Source: Senegalimassilia anaerobia JC110 (GTDB lineage Bacteria; Actinomycetota; Coriobacteriia; Coriobacteriales; Eggerthellaceae). From it: 64,000 nt of DNA. How positions within the stretch are numbered: the stretch's first letter is position 1; each line of letters opens with the position of its first letter. Location: assembly GCF_000236865.1 (NCBI RefSeq), contig NZ_HE611014.1:65820-129819 (forward strand), written 5' to 3'. Below, in pieces: positions 53,930 to 63,064 of this stretch. The position numbers and the translations under genes were made by a program. The notes under the pieces were generated by a model that was not told the DNA's origin, searched no databases, and saw only the letters and a program-made list of their open reading frames with translations.

Positions 53930-54391
53930 ATGGCAAACGTATCTTGGGGCAGGAAGCTTCTTGCCATCGCGGTCGCGTGCTGCGCGTGCGCGATGATCGC
54001 CGTGCCGGCCTATGCGTTCTACTACGTCCACAGCGATGAGGGCGTCCAGGTGGAAAGCAAGGGCGTGTACGAGGTCACGTGCGTGCTGGACGAAACCGCC
54101 CAGGGCGGCGCTATCCGTAGCGAGCTGGTCATCGTCCCCGAGGGAAGCACGGTCAAGGACCTGCTGAACGAGGATGTCATGTCCAGCGAGAACCAGAACG
54201 GCCTTGAGGCCATTCACAACTACGACGCCACCAGCCTGGCCGATTACCTGGCCGGCAAGCAGTACACGGCAACCGTGTACGCCGCCGAGACTCAGAAGCC
54301 GGGCACGCAGACCACGCACGACGGTCAGGGCACCACGGGTGATGACACCCAGCTCAACCGTTACGACAACGTGGTCATCAAGGTGGCCTAG
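53930..54391 (+). CDS. Small exported or membrane-anchored protein, unknown
   Basis: 153 residues. A signal sequence or anchor spans about 8-28 (KLLAIAVACCACAMIAVPAYA), leaving a polar domain of about 125 residues with beta-type segments (VYEVTCVLDETAQGG, SELVIVPEGSTVKDLL) and a Thr/Gly/Gln-rich tail ending VVIKVA. Start at the ATG with AAGGGAGG five bases upstream. Monocistronic, with its own promoter. I do not recognise the family. Confidence 0.72.
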   Translation: MANVSWGRKLLAIAVACCACAMIAVPAYAFYYVHSDEGVQVESKGVYEVTCVLDETAQGGAIRSELVIVPEGSTVKDLLNEDVMSSENQNGLEAIHNYDATSLADYLAGKQYTATVYAAETQKPGTQTTHDGQGTTGDDTQLNRYDNVVIKVA

Positions 54392-54625
54392 CGCCCGACG
54401 CGCATACGGGCCGGTCGGCCAGCCGGCCCGCGCGCGGCAAGATCGCGAATGCGGGCGCGCGCGGCAAGATCGATGGAACGCAGCTGCGAACGCGTGCGCA
54501 ATCGAACCGACGGGCAGAACGCAGCGCGCACGGTGGCGAGCGAGGTCGGCGAACGCGCTCGGCCAGACCGATGGAGCTTGGCCGCACGGAGACGCCTCCC
54601 ATGCGAAGCAAACACACTCCGCAGC

Positions 54626-54648
54626 ATCATCCTCCTAGGATGATTTTT
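54626..54648 (+). terminator. Intrinsic terminator upstream of the second LuxR-type gene
   Basis: An eight-bp stem ATCATCCT / AGGATGAT with a three-base loop followed by TTTT. It is 235 bases downstream of the exported-protein stop and could end that transcript. Confidence 0.55.
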
Positions 54649-54678
54649 CCATTTCCGCTGGTCAATAGCCTGACTTTT

Positions 54679-54705
54679 GCAGGGGTGACTCAAAATCACC
54701 CCTGC
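54679..54705. promoter_or_regulatory. Inverted repeat 82 bases upstream of the second LuxR-type gene
   Basis: Perfect ten-base arms GCAGGGGTGA and complement around CTCAAAA. No U-run follows on the plus strand. Like the repeat ahead of the first LuxR-type gene, it could be an autoregulatory site. Confidence 0.4.
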
Positions 54706-54786
54706 ATCACGCGCATCATCCCCCGATCGCCCGGTATCATAGGAACCGAAGAGGATGCACAATGCAATACGGGGAAGGATTTGCGT

Positions 54787-56778
54787 ATGGGGGTACGCGT
54801 TCCAAGAATCACGCTCAATGCCGACTTCGGCGACGAGAGCGCATTCGGCGAGCTGAGCTTGCTGTCGGTCGGCTACGGCTTGCATCAGGCGTGGGTGTAC
54901 GCCACCATGTTCGGCACCGCCTCGGTGTTCGGGCCCATGCCCTGCTTCCAAGGGATCTACGGTAGCAGCGTTACCATCCCCTATCTGATCTCAACCATCG
55001 TCTACGTATTCGCCATGCTGCTCATCGCAGCCACCGACCAGCGCTTCCTGAAGCTGTACACATCTCGCAAGCTGCTCTGCATTGGCGCCGCGCTTTCGTG
55101 CGCGGGCTCGCTGCTGCTCTTGGCGGTTCCCTTCTTCGGAACCCCCTTGGCGGAAACGGCGTCCGGCATCATGACCGGCATCGGCTCCGCCATCCTCATC
55201 GTGTACTGGGGCACGGCGTTCGCCCGCACCGACAGCGCATCGATCGTGCTGAACACCGCCATCGCCATCTCCATCGCCATCGGCCTGTTCGCAACCGTGC
55301 TGCACTACGCGCCCTTCCCCGTGTCCGCCATCGCGATCGCCTGCGTTCCGCTGCTTGAGCTGGCAATATTGCTGAAGAAAACGCCCCAACCCTTTCACGA
55401 ACGCGACGAGGTGCCCATCTTCAAGCCGCTGCCCATCAACCGCGGCAGGTTCGTCGTGCGCTTCGGCGCCCCCGTGCTGGTGCTCGGCATCGCCCTGGGC
55501 ATGCTCCGCACGAACTCGCTGCAAAACCTTGTGATGAAGACCAGCGTGGGCGCGCAGCCGATGCTGCTGCTGGCCGCCGGCTGCGCCACCGTGCTGGTGC
55601 TCGTGACCATCATGGCGCTCGGCGGCGGCGACCGCTGGAGCCGCTTCTTCCAGCCCCTCGTGCCGTTCATCGCCGTCACCGTGTTCATCATGCCCCTCGC
55701 GAGCACTGATCACGCGGCTTTGACCAGCGTGATCATGCTCGTGGGCTTCCTATGCTTCGAGTCGCTCATGTGGATCTTCTTCGCCGACCTGTCGCAACGC
55801 TTCCGCCTGTCGCCCATCTTAGTGTTCGGGCTCGGCCGCGCCATCCTGGCGGTCGCCATCATGTTCGGCGCGCTCGTGCCCGTCGCCCTCGCAAGCTACG
55901 CGCACCTGCTGCCGTTCGGCGAGCAGGCGCTGGTGATCTTGCTGCTGCTCGTCATCGTGTTCGCCTATGCGCTGCTGCCCCGCGAGCGCGAGATCGAGTC
56001 GATCATCATGCCGTGCCCCCTGGTCAAAGCCGTGTCCACAAGCTTCGAGCGCAAAGAGGAATCCCAGCGCGCCGCTGGCAAGCGCAACTGCGGCGCGGCC
56101 AAGGGCATGGAGGCCCTTGAGCAGGGGGCGGCCGAGAGCGCCGAGCGACGCGAACGGGCGGCGGACGACCCGGCAGCAGAAGGCGAGGCATCCGCGCTGG
56201 CGGACGCTTCCTCAGCAGCCGTCGCCGCGACCGCTATCCGCGGGAAAGCCGAAGCGGCTTCTTGCGAAGTTCCCGCTTCAGCCGGCAACGCCGCTGCGGA
56301 CCGCGCCGCGCGCGAAGACGGCGAAGGCACGACGGGCGCAGAGCCGACCGGAGCCGCGAACGGTTCCGAAAACGCGGCGGTTGCGCAATCTGCCGGAACC
56401 GCGAACGGAAACAACCTCGTAGCGGACTCGACCGCAACGCCATCCGCCCCGCCTATCGCGCGCGAACGGCAAGCAACCCAGCCCACACCCGCGGCGGTTG
56501 CCGAAGCGCGCTTCGCGAAACCTGGCGAACCGGCGCGCGGCGGCGGCCGTTTCCGCGGCAAATGCGAGACCGTGGCGAACACGTTCCTCCTGTCTCGTCG
56601 CGAGACCGAGATCCTGTTCTTCCTGGCCAAAGGCCATAACGCCGCCTACATCCAGGAGAAGCTCTACATCTCGGAGGGCACGGCCAAGACGCACATCCGC
56701 CACATCTACCGTAAGTGCGACATCCACAACCAGCAGGACCTCATGCGCATGGTCGAGGACGCGCAGCCGACGGAATAG
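54787..56778 (+). CDS. Membrane-embedded LuxR-type transcriptional regulator with long linker
   Basis: 663 residues. About twelve hydrophobic segments (35-405) form an MFS-like sensor. A low-complexity, Ala/Glu-rich linker of about 180 residues (415-595) joins it to a C-terminal LuxR helix-turn-helix: LSRRETEILFFLAKGHN, then YISEGTAKTHIRHIYRKCDI. The DNA-binding part is a closer match to the LuxR/NarL pattern than in the protein at 24985. Start at the ATG with GGGGAAGGA eight bases upstream. No obvious target gene sits beside it. Confidence 0.87.
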   Translation: MGVRVPRITLNADFGDESAFGELSLLSVGYGLHQAWVYATMFGTASVFGPMPCFQGIYGSSVTIPYLISTIVYVFAMLLIAATDQRFLKLYTSRKLLCIGAALSCAGSLLLLAVPFFGTPLAETASGIMTGIGSAILIVYWGTAFARTDSASIVLNTAIAISIAIGLFATVLHYAPFPVSAIAIACVPLLELAILLKKTPQPFHERDEVPIFKPLPINRGRFVVRFGAPVLVLGIALGMLRTNSLQNLVMKTSVGAQPMLLLAAGCATVLVLVTIMALGGGDRWSRFFQPLVPFIAVTVFIMPLASTDHAALTSVIMLVGFLCFESLMWIFFADLSQRFRLSPILVFGLGRAILAVAIMFGALVPVALASYAHLLPFGEQALVILLLLVIVFAYALLPREREIESIIMPCPLVKAVSTSFERKEESQRAAGKRNCGAAKGMEALEQGAAESAERRERAADDPAAEGEASALADASSAAVAATAIRGKAEAASCEVPASAGNAAADRAAREDGEGTTGAEPTGAANGSENAAVAQSAGTANGNNLVADSTATPSAPPIARERQATQPTPAAVAEARFAKPGEPARGGGRFRGKCETVANTFLLSRRETEILFFLAKGHNAAYIQEKLYISEGTAKTHIRHIYRKCDIHNQQDLMRMVEDAQPTE

Positions 56779-56822
56779 CGGAGCAAGCATCCCGCCGTGC
56801 GAAGGTGCAAGGCTTGTTCGTG

Positions 56823-57010
56823 CAAGTTCTGGGGGGTTTCGGAGGCTGAAAACGCTCAAGCGGGGAATCCGAGCATTCGCGACCTGGGGTTTTACCGAAC
56901 AGTTGCGTTATAGCGCTCGAAAAACCATCCAGAAGGCCGGGACCTATGGCGTGAAATGCCCTGTTTTCCTGCAAAACAACCCAGAACCAGCACCCTGCGT
57001 GCACGCAGGG
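56823..57010 (+). repeat. 188-bp intergenic element, copy B
   Basis: Second copy of the element at 51821-52008, same orientation, same length, no gaps. Both copies are intergenic. The substitutions do not concentrate at third codon positions in either readable frame, which argues for an RNA or DNA element rather than a small protein. Confidence 0.75.
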
Positions 57011-57235
57011 CAAGACACGAGCTCGAGCACCTTGCCCAGCACGGGGCATTACCAGCCAACAGCCTTGGCCGGACGCGAACGCCAGGGGTTCGGCAACGAG
57101 CGCATACGCGAACGCCGGGGCTTCTGCAACGAACGCCCCGGCGATCGCCGCTCCCGCGCCCTAGACCCCCTCCCCCGCTTTCCCGACGCTTCACCTGGCG
57201 ATTCCCCGCTTTCCCCGCTTACAATAAAATGACGA

Positions 57236-57264
57236 TTGCATAAAGTACGCCATCTCGCCATTAT
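57236..57264 (+). promoter_or_regulatory. Probable promoter of the fhaA-pknB operon
   Basis: TTGCAT (57236-57241), a 17-base spacer and CATTAT (57259-57264), 79 bases upstream of the fhaA start. Both hexamers keep the key T/A positions only in part. Confidence 0.45.
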
Positions 57265-57342
57265 GTTTGTGGCATGATGGACCATCGGTAAATTCGCGGC
57301 TTATCGCCGCCATGATATGGAACAGCGTTGCAAGGAGCGGTA

Positions 57343-58533
57343 ATGGGCATCTTCTCGAAGTTCGAAGGCAAAATGGAGGACACGTTCGAGGGCACGGCGG
57401 ACAAGATGTTCGACGCCCCCATCTCCCCCGTTCAGATTGCCAAGAAAGCCGAAAAGCAGATGCGCCGCGAGAAGATGGTCGGCGCCGGCAAACAGTACGC
57501 GCCCACGCTCTACACCGTGCTGGTCAACCCCGACGACGACCGCCGTCTGTTCGGCTACTACCCCACGCTCGCGGGTGAAACGGAAACCTACCTGGCGGCG
57601 AAGGCCTCCGAGCAGGGCCTGACCATGGACGGCCAGCCGCTCGTGCGCTTCATCGTCGACGAAGGCCTCAAGCACGGCAAGTTCGACGTCATCGCCGAAG
57701 CCGTCGCCGCGCCCATCATCTCCCAGCTGCGCAACGAGGAGATGGAGCGCTACGGCCTGGGCGGGGCGAACGCCGGCTACGGCGCAGCCGCCGCATACCC
57801 TGCGCAGCAGTTCGGCCGCGCAGGCGCAGCCATGCCCGACCAGCGCTTCAACCAGTACGACCAATATGACCAGCACGATCAGTACGGTCAGTACGACCAA
57901 TACGATCAGTATGGCAACCAGGGCTATCAGCAGATGCCCGCCGGAAACGGCTGGGAGGCCCAGGGCTATCAGGCTCCTGCGCAGGGATCTTGGGACCAGC
58001 CCGCTGCCGCCCCCGATTACGCTGCGGCGCAGCAGGCCGCGGCCGGTGCGGTCGATCAGTTCAACGCCTACGCCGCCGGCGCCGCCCCTGCGGTAGCCGC
58101 TGCCGGCTACGCCGCAGGTCAGATGGCCAGTGCAGCTCCGCGACCCCAGGCCATGCCGCAGCAGGCGGCGCCCCAGCAGGCCGCCAACACCGTGATGTTC
58201 GCCGGCGCCGGCGTGCCGGGCCAGCAGCCCGCCCAGCCGCAGCAGACCTCCCGCGCCCGCCTGATCGACACGGCCGCCAACCGCGCCATCGACCTGGCAA
58301 GCGCCCGCGTCACGCTCGGCCGCGAGTCGCGCAACGACATCACCATCCCCGACATCAACGTGTCGCGCACCCACGCCGAGATCTCCCTGAGCCCGCAGGG
58401 CGCATGGGTCATCACCGACCTGGGCTCCACCAACGGCACGTACGTCAACGGACGCGCCGTCGCCAGCCAGCCGCTGAACGAGGGCGATCACATCGCCATG
58501 GGGTCCACGAACTTCGTCTTCACGTTGGCCTAA
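57343..58533 (+). CDS. fhaA: FHA-domain protein FhaA type (DUF3662 + FHA)
   Basis: 396 residues, cytoplasmic. Residues 1-120 form the DUF3662 domain (MGIFSKFEGKMEDTFEGTAD at the start); a Tyr/Asp/Gln-rich repeat linker (YDQ/YGQ units near 170-190) and an Ala/Gln/Pro stretch follow; the C-terminal FHA domain (about 303-396) has LGRESRNDI, SRTHAEIS and DLGSTNGTYVNG, the phosphothreonine-binding loops. In mycobacteria FhaA is phosphorylated by PknB and contacts the lipid II flippase MviN. AAGGAG precedes the ATG. First gene of the operon. Confidence 0.93.
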   Translation: MGIFSKFEGKMEDTFEGTADKMFDAPISPVQIAKKAEKQMRREKMVGAGKQYAPTLYTVLVNPDDDRRLFGYYPTLAGETETYLAAKASEQGLTMDGQPLVRFIVDEGLKHGKFDVIAEAVAAPIISQLRNEEMERYGLGGANAGYGAAAAYPAQQFGRAGAAMPDQRFNQYDQYDQHDQYGQYDQYDQYGNQGYQQMPAGNGWEAQGYQAPAQGSWDQPAAAPDYAAAQQAAAGAVDQFNAYAAGAAPAVAAAGYAAGQMASAAPRPQAMPQQAAPQQAANTVMFAGAGVPGQQPAQPQQTSRARLIDTAANRAIDLASARVTLGRESRNDITIPDINVSRTHAEISLSPQGAWVITDLGSTNGTYVNGRAVASQPLNEGDHIAMGSTNFVFTLA

Positions 58534-58554
58534 GCGAAAGCGAGAGGATTCCCC

Positions 58555-58968
58555 GTGATCGATTACGCGCTGCTTCTCATCCGCCTGCTGTTCGTCGCGC
58601 TGCTGTACCTGTTCCTGTTCGCCATCATGAAAACCGGCATCGGAGCGGTGCGCGGCCAGCGCAAACGCGAGCGCACGTGGAGCCTTTCGGTCGAAAAGGG
58701 CCCGAAGGAGCTGCGCGGCGTATCCATCGTGGTGCGCGGCCCGGTCATCGTGGGCCGCAACCCCGGGGCCGACATCGTCATCGGCGCGGGCTACGTCTCC
58801 GGCAGGCATGCCCGATTCAGCCTCATGGGGCAGAACCTGTTCGTGGAGGACCTGGGGTCCACCAATGGCACGGCCGTAAACGGCCAGTTCATCAACGAGC
58901 CCACCGCCTTGCGTAACGGGGACACCGTCAACGTGGGCGACGTGGCCATTCGCGTGAGGTTTGCATAA
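58555..58968 (+). CDS. fhaB: FHA-domain protein FhaB/FipA type
   Basis: 137 residues: an N-terminal membrane helix (about 3-24) and a complete FHA domain (GRNPGADIVI, SGRHARFSL, EDLGSTNGTAVNG). FhaB/FipA proteins link Ser/Thr kinase signals to FtsZ and septal wall synthesis in mycobacteria. GTG start; the stop overlaps the phosphatase ATG by one base (TAATG), so the two are coupled. Confidence 0.92.
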   Translation: MIDYALLLIRLLFVALLYLFLFAIMKTGIGAVRGQRKRERTWSLSVEKGPKELRGVSIVVRGPVIVGRNPGADIVIGAGYVSGRHARFSLMGQNLFVEDLGSTNGTAVNGQFINEPTALRNGDTVNVGDVAIRVRFA

Positions 58969-60188
58969 TGTCCCGTGATAAACGTTCCTACCGCTCCACC
59001 CAACGCACGCGCAGAGGCGCTGTCACCACGTTCGGAAGCCGAACCGACGTCGGCTGCGTGCGCGACCACAACGAGGACAGCCTGGTGGTGGCTCCGCCGC
59101 TGTTCGCCGTCGCCGACGGCATGGGCGGTCACGCCGCAGGCGAGGTCGCTTCCGAGATAGCGGTGAACGTGCTGGCTGAGCTGGCCCCGAAGGACCTCGA
59201 CGGCGCAGCCCTGGAGCACGCCGTGGAAGAAGCGAACCACGAGATCATCCGCGCGGCGCGCGATGGGCGCGGCCGTGAGGGCATGGGCACCACCCTTACC
59301 GCCTGCATGTTGGAAAACGAGCGCCTCGTCATCGCGCAGGTCGGCGACTCGCGCGCCTATCTGCTGCATCACGGCAAGCTGCAGCAGCTTACGCGCGACC
59401 ACAGCCTTATGGCCGACATGATCGAGGCCGGCCAGCTCACCCCCGAGGAAGCGCGCCATCATCCGCAGCGCTCCGTCATCACGCGCGCGCTCGGGTCCGA
59501 CCCCAACACGCGCCCCGATATGTACGAGATAAACGTCGAAACCGGCGATCGCCTGCTCGTATGCTCCGACGGCCTGTCGTCCATGATCGAGGACGAGCAG
59601 ATCGAAGCCGTCATGCGACGCGTACCCGACCCGCAACGCTGCGCATCGCAGCTGGTCAACGAGGCAATCGCCGCCGGCGGCCACGACAACGTCACCGTCA
59701 TCGTCTCCAACGTCACCGGATTCGCCGAGAAGCGCCGCCGCAAGCTGGCGCGCAAGACGAAGTTCTCCGTGGCGCTGGTGCTCGTGCTGTTCCTGGCCAT
59801 CTTGGGCGGCGGTGCATGGGGCGTGCACACGTGGCTCCACACCACCGCGTACCTGGGCGAGGACAACGGCAAGGTCGCCGTCTACGAGGGCATCCCCGCC
59901 GATTTCCTGGGCATGCACTTATATAAGCAACAAGAAGTCACCGACGTGAGCGTCGACAGCCTGCAGCCGGGCACGGCCTCGCGCCTGCAGGAGGGCATCC
60001 GCGTCGACAACATGGATGCCGCGCATAACCTGGTGCAGCAATATCGCGACGAAGCGGCTCAGCGCAGCAAGCCGGAAGGCTCCGAGCAAGCCGCGTCCAC
60101 GCAGGCAAACGGCACCGCGACCACCGGCGACGCCGCGGCAAACGCGCCGGCGGTCGCCTCGCAAACCGGCGCGGGAACCCAGAGGTAG
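58968..60188 (+). CDS. stp: PP2C-type Ser/Thr phosphatase (PstP/Stp)
   Basis: 406 residues. The PP2C domain (about 15-250) has all the metal-binding motifs: VRDHNEDS, ADGMGGHAAGEVA, QVGDSRAYL, CSDGLSSMI and GGHDNVTVIV. A membrane helix (about 263-285) leads to an extracellular region with a poorly conserved, Ala/Gly/Thr-rich end. It reverses phosphorylation by the PknB-type kinase encoded downstream. Compared with mycobacterial PstP the order of domains is the same. Confidence 0.95.
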   Translation: MSRDKRSYRSTQRTRRGAVTTFGSRTDVGCVRDHNEDSLVVAPPLFAVADGMGGHAAGEVASEIAVNVLAELAPKDLDGAALEHAVEEANHEIIRAARDGRGREGMGTTLTACMLENERLVIAQVGDSRAYLLHHGKLQQLTRDHSLMADMIEAGQLTPEEARHHPQRSVITRALGSDPNTRPDMYEINVETGDRLLVCSDGLSSMIEDEQIEAVMRRVPDPQRCASQLVNEAIAAGGHDNVTVIVSNVTGFAEKRRRKLARKTKFSVALVLVLFLAILGGGAWGVHTWLHTTAYLGEDNGKVAVYEGIPADFLGMHLYKQQEVTDVSVDSLQPGTASRLQEGIRVDNMDAAHNLVQQYRDEAAQRSKPEGSEQAASTQANGTATTGDAAANAPAVASQTGAGTQR

Positions 60189-60194
60189 CGCATC

Positions 60195-62990
60195 ATGTCC
60201 CGTCGAAACATAGAACTCGTCCTTCTGCTGGTGGCGGCACCGGTCGTGGCGCTGCTGTTCGCCATGATCGCCATCAACGAGGGCCAGCAGGTCAACGTAG
60301 ATTCGCTCAGCGTGCCCATCGGCATCTTCGCTGCCTTCGTGGTGGCCCACCTTGCCGTGCGCAAGCTCGCACCCGGCGCCGACCCCGCCCTACTGCCCCT
60401 GGCGTTCGGCCTATCGGGCATCGGCATCGCTTTCATCACGCGCATCGCGCCGTTCACGGACGCGCCCAACATGGCGCAAGGCCAGGTGGTCTGGCTGTTC
60501 GTGGGCGTTGCCTGCATGATCGTGGTGCTGGCGCTGTTCCGCAACCTCGATAAGATCGCCAACTACAAATACACCCTCATGCTCGTGGGCATCCTCTTGC
60601 TGCTCTCGCCGATGGTCCCCGGCCTTGGCCAGGAGATCTACGGTAGCCGCATCTGGCTGCACATCGGCGGATTCTCCTTCCAACCAGGTGAGATCGCCAA
60701 GATCGTCATCGTCCTGTTCATGGCAAGCTATCTGGCCGAGAACCGCGAGCTGCTGTCCGTGTTCACCGTCCGCATGGGCCCGTTCCACCTGCCCGACATC
60801 CGATCGCTGCTGCCGCTTCTGCTCATGTGGGGCGTGGCCATGGTCATCGTGGTGTTCGAGAAGGACCTGGGCAGCGCCATGGTGTTCTTCTTCGTGTTCC
60901 TGCTCATGCTTTACGTTGCAACGGGTAAGAAGTTCTACCTGGTGGTGGGCCTGGGCCTGATCACCGTGGGCGCCCTTGCCGCTTACGCGGCGTTCGGCCA
61001 CGTGCAGGTGCGCGTCAACACCTGGCTCGACCCGTTCTCCGATGCGCAGAACACCGGCTATCAGCTGTGCCAGGCGCTCTACTCCATCGCCGACGGCGAC
61101 CTGTTCGGCGTGGGCCTGGGCAACGGCCTTGCGGGCGGCACCGACGCGTTCAACGCCATCCCCGTCGTGGAAAGCGACTTCATCTTCGCCGACATCGCCG
61201 AGGAAATCGGCCTTCTGGGCGCCGCCGGCGTGCTGCTGCTGTTCCTGTGCTTCGCCATCCGCGGCTTCCTGACCGCGGCGCGCGCGAAGTCCGACGTGTC
61301 CAGCTTCGTGGCCGTGGGCCTGACGGGCATGATCGTGCTGCAGGCGTTCATCATCGTGGGCGGCGTCACGCGCCTCATCCCGCTGACCGGCCTCACCCTT
61401 CCCTTCATCAGCCAGGGTGGCTCCTCGCTTTTGGGCAGCTTCATCATCGTGGGCTTCCTGCTGCGCGCGGGCGACGAGGCCACGGGCGTGGGCACGGAGA
61501 TGCTCAACGGCACCACCTCCAGCCTGCACTCCAACAGCGTGCTCGGCCGCATCAGCCTGGGCAAGCGCCTGACCAACGGCATGCTGCTGTGCAGCGCGCT
61601 GTTCGCCCTGCTGGTGGCGAACCTCACCATGATCATGGTGGTGCAGGCCGATTCATACCAGACCATGCCGGGCAACAACCACACGCTCGCCAAGGAAGCG
61701 AAGAGCGAGCGCGGCACCATCTCCACCTACGACGGCATCGTGCTGGCACGCAGCGCCATCGACGACGACGGAAGCTACGAGCGCATCTACCCCGCCGGCG
61801 ACCTGGCCACCCACGTGGTCGGATACGTATCGCAGCAATACGGCACCTCGGGCATCGAAGCCTCGTACAACGAAACCCTGAAGGGCCAGGAGAGCTTCGC
61901 CAGCTGGACCGACGTGCTCAACGACATGGCGGGCGTGGGCACCGCCGGCAACGACGTCACGCTCACCATCAACTCTAAGATCCAGCAGGCTGCCCAGGAC
62001 GCGCTTGCCGGCAACGTGGGCGCAGCGGTGGTCATGGACCCGAAGACCGGCGCCATCCTGGCGCTTGCCAGCGCGCCCACCTACGATGCCGCGGACTTCG
62101 AGCAGGTGATCGCGCAGGCGAACTCCGGCACGGCCGAGACCTCGCTGATCAACCGCGCCACGGGCACGCTGTACGCGCCCGGCTCCACGTTCAAGATGGT
62201 CACCTTGGCCACGGCGATCGAGGACGACGTGGCAAGCGAGTCCACCACGTTCTCGTCTCCGGGAACCATCACCATCGGCAACGCCAGCGTGTCGAACTTC
62301 AACAAGACCAGCTACGGCACGCAAACGCTCGAACAGGCCACATGGTGGTCGGCGAACACCGTCTACGGCCAGCTGGGCGTGCAGATGGGCGCCGATAAGC
62401 TGGTGGAAGGCGCCGAGCGCTTCGGGTTCAACCAGGACCTGGACTTCCCCATCGTCATGTATACGTCGCTCATGGCCGACCCGAGCGAGATGACCGAATG
62501 GGAAACCGCCTGGGCCGCCGCCGGCGAGCCGGTGAACCCCATGAACCATGAAAGCCCCGCCGGCCCGCAGGCCACCGTGCTGCAGATGGCCATGGTGGGA
62601 AGCGCCATCGCCAACGATGGCGTGGAAATGAAGCCCTACCTGGTGGATGGCGTGTACAACGCCAACGGCCAGCGCAGCTTCACGGCACAGCCCGAGAAAC
62701 TGCGCACCTCCATCAGCGCAGACACCGCAAAGCGCGTCCGCGATATCCTCAAGGGCGTTGTCAAGCAAGGCACCGGCACCGCCGCGCAGATCAACGGCGT
62801 GGAAGTGGCCGGCAAGACGGGCACGGCCGAGAAGGCCAACAGCAACGACAGCTGGTTCGTGGGCATGGCGCCCGCAGACAACGCCGGCGTGGTGGTTGCC
62901 GTGGTCATCGAGGACGGCGACGAAGGCGTGGGCACCCAGAAGGCTCATGACATCTTGCAAACAGCTTTGGAAGTTCAGGGGCTTATATAG
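60195..62990 (+). CDS. Fusion of SEDS glycosyltransferase (FtsW/RodA) and class B penicillin-binding protein
   Basis: 931 residues. Residues 1-430 are an FtsW/RodA/SpoVE polymerase with about ten membrane segments (WLDPFSDAQNTGYQLCQAL near 276 and LPFISQGGSSLLGSF near 400). From about 455 a membrane anchor is followed by a transpeptidase with SxxK at Ser664-Lys667 (GSTFKM), SAN at 719-721 and KTG at 874-876 (GKTGTAEK). These are normally two proteins (RodA with PbpA in mycobacteria) that act as a complex; here both activities are on one chain. It lies six bases after stp. Polymerises and cross-links peptidoglycan, presumably under control of the kinase and FHA proteins. Confidence 0.95.
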   Translation: MSRRNIELVLLLVAAPVVALLFAMIAINEGQQVNVDSLSVPIGIFAAFVVAHLAVRKLAPGADPALLPLAFGLSGIGIAFITRIAPFTDAPNMAQGQVVWLFVGVACMIVVLALFRNLDKIANYKYTLMLVGILLLLSPMVPGLGQEIYGSRIWLHIGGFSFQPGEIAKIVIVLFMASYLAENRELLSVFTVRMGPFHLPDIRSLLPLLLMWGVAMVIVVFEKDLGSAMVFFFVFLLMLYVATGKKFYLVVGLGLITVGALAAYAAFGHVQVRVNTWLDPFSDAQNTGYQLCQALYSIADGDLFGVGLGNGLAGGTDAFNAIPVVESDFIFADIAEEIGLLGAAGVLLLFLCFAIRGFLTAARAKSDVSSFVAVGLTGMIVLQAFIIVGGVTRLIPLTGLTLPFISQGGSSLLGSFIIVGFLLRAGDEATGVGTEMLNGTTSSLHSNSVLGRISLGKRLTNGMLLCSALFALLVANLTMIMVVQADSYQTMPGNNHTLAKEAKSERGTISTYDGIVLARSAIDDDGSYERIYPAGDLATHVVGYVSQQYGTSGIEASYNETLKGQESFASWTDVLNDMAGVGTAGNDVTLTINSKIQQAAQDALAGNVGAAVVMDPKTGAILALASAPTYDAADFEQVIAQANSGTAETSLINRATGTLYAPGSTFKMVTLATAIEDDVASESTTFSSPGTITIGNASVSNFNKTSYGTQTLEQATWWSANTVYGQLGVQMGADKLVEGAERFGFNQDLDFPIVMYTSLMADPSEMTEWETAWAAAGEPVNPMNHESPAGPQATVLQMAMVGSAIANDGVEMKPYLVDGVYNANGQRSFTAQPEKLRTSISADTAKRVRDILKGVVKQGTGTAAQINGVEVAGKTGTAEKANSNDSWFVGMAPADNAGVVVAVVIEDGDEGVGTQKAHDILQTALEVQGLI

Positions 62991-63064
62991 AAAAAGTATG
63001 CTGAGCGGGGTACTATGGGTTTTACTCAAATTCCGCCCAGCATGTGACCTAAAGGAGTTCAAAC

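Larger units (their letters stand above)
54392..54786. other. Intergenic region between the exported protein and LuxR-type genes
   Basis: About 395 bases. The left half is very GC-rich with the word GCGCGCGGCAAGATCG present twice (near 54430 and 54457). The right half is AT-richer and carries two hairpins listed separately. No gene is supported. Confidence 0.45.
56779..57342. other. Intergenic region between the LuxR-type gene and fhaA
   Basis: About 560 bases. It holds copy B of the 188-bp element (56823-57010), a 33-base unit in two tandem imperfect copies (57073-57105 and 57106-57138), and the probable fhaA promoter (57236-57264). No protein-coding gene is supported. Confidence 0.5.
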
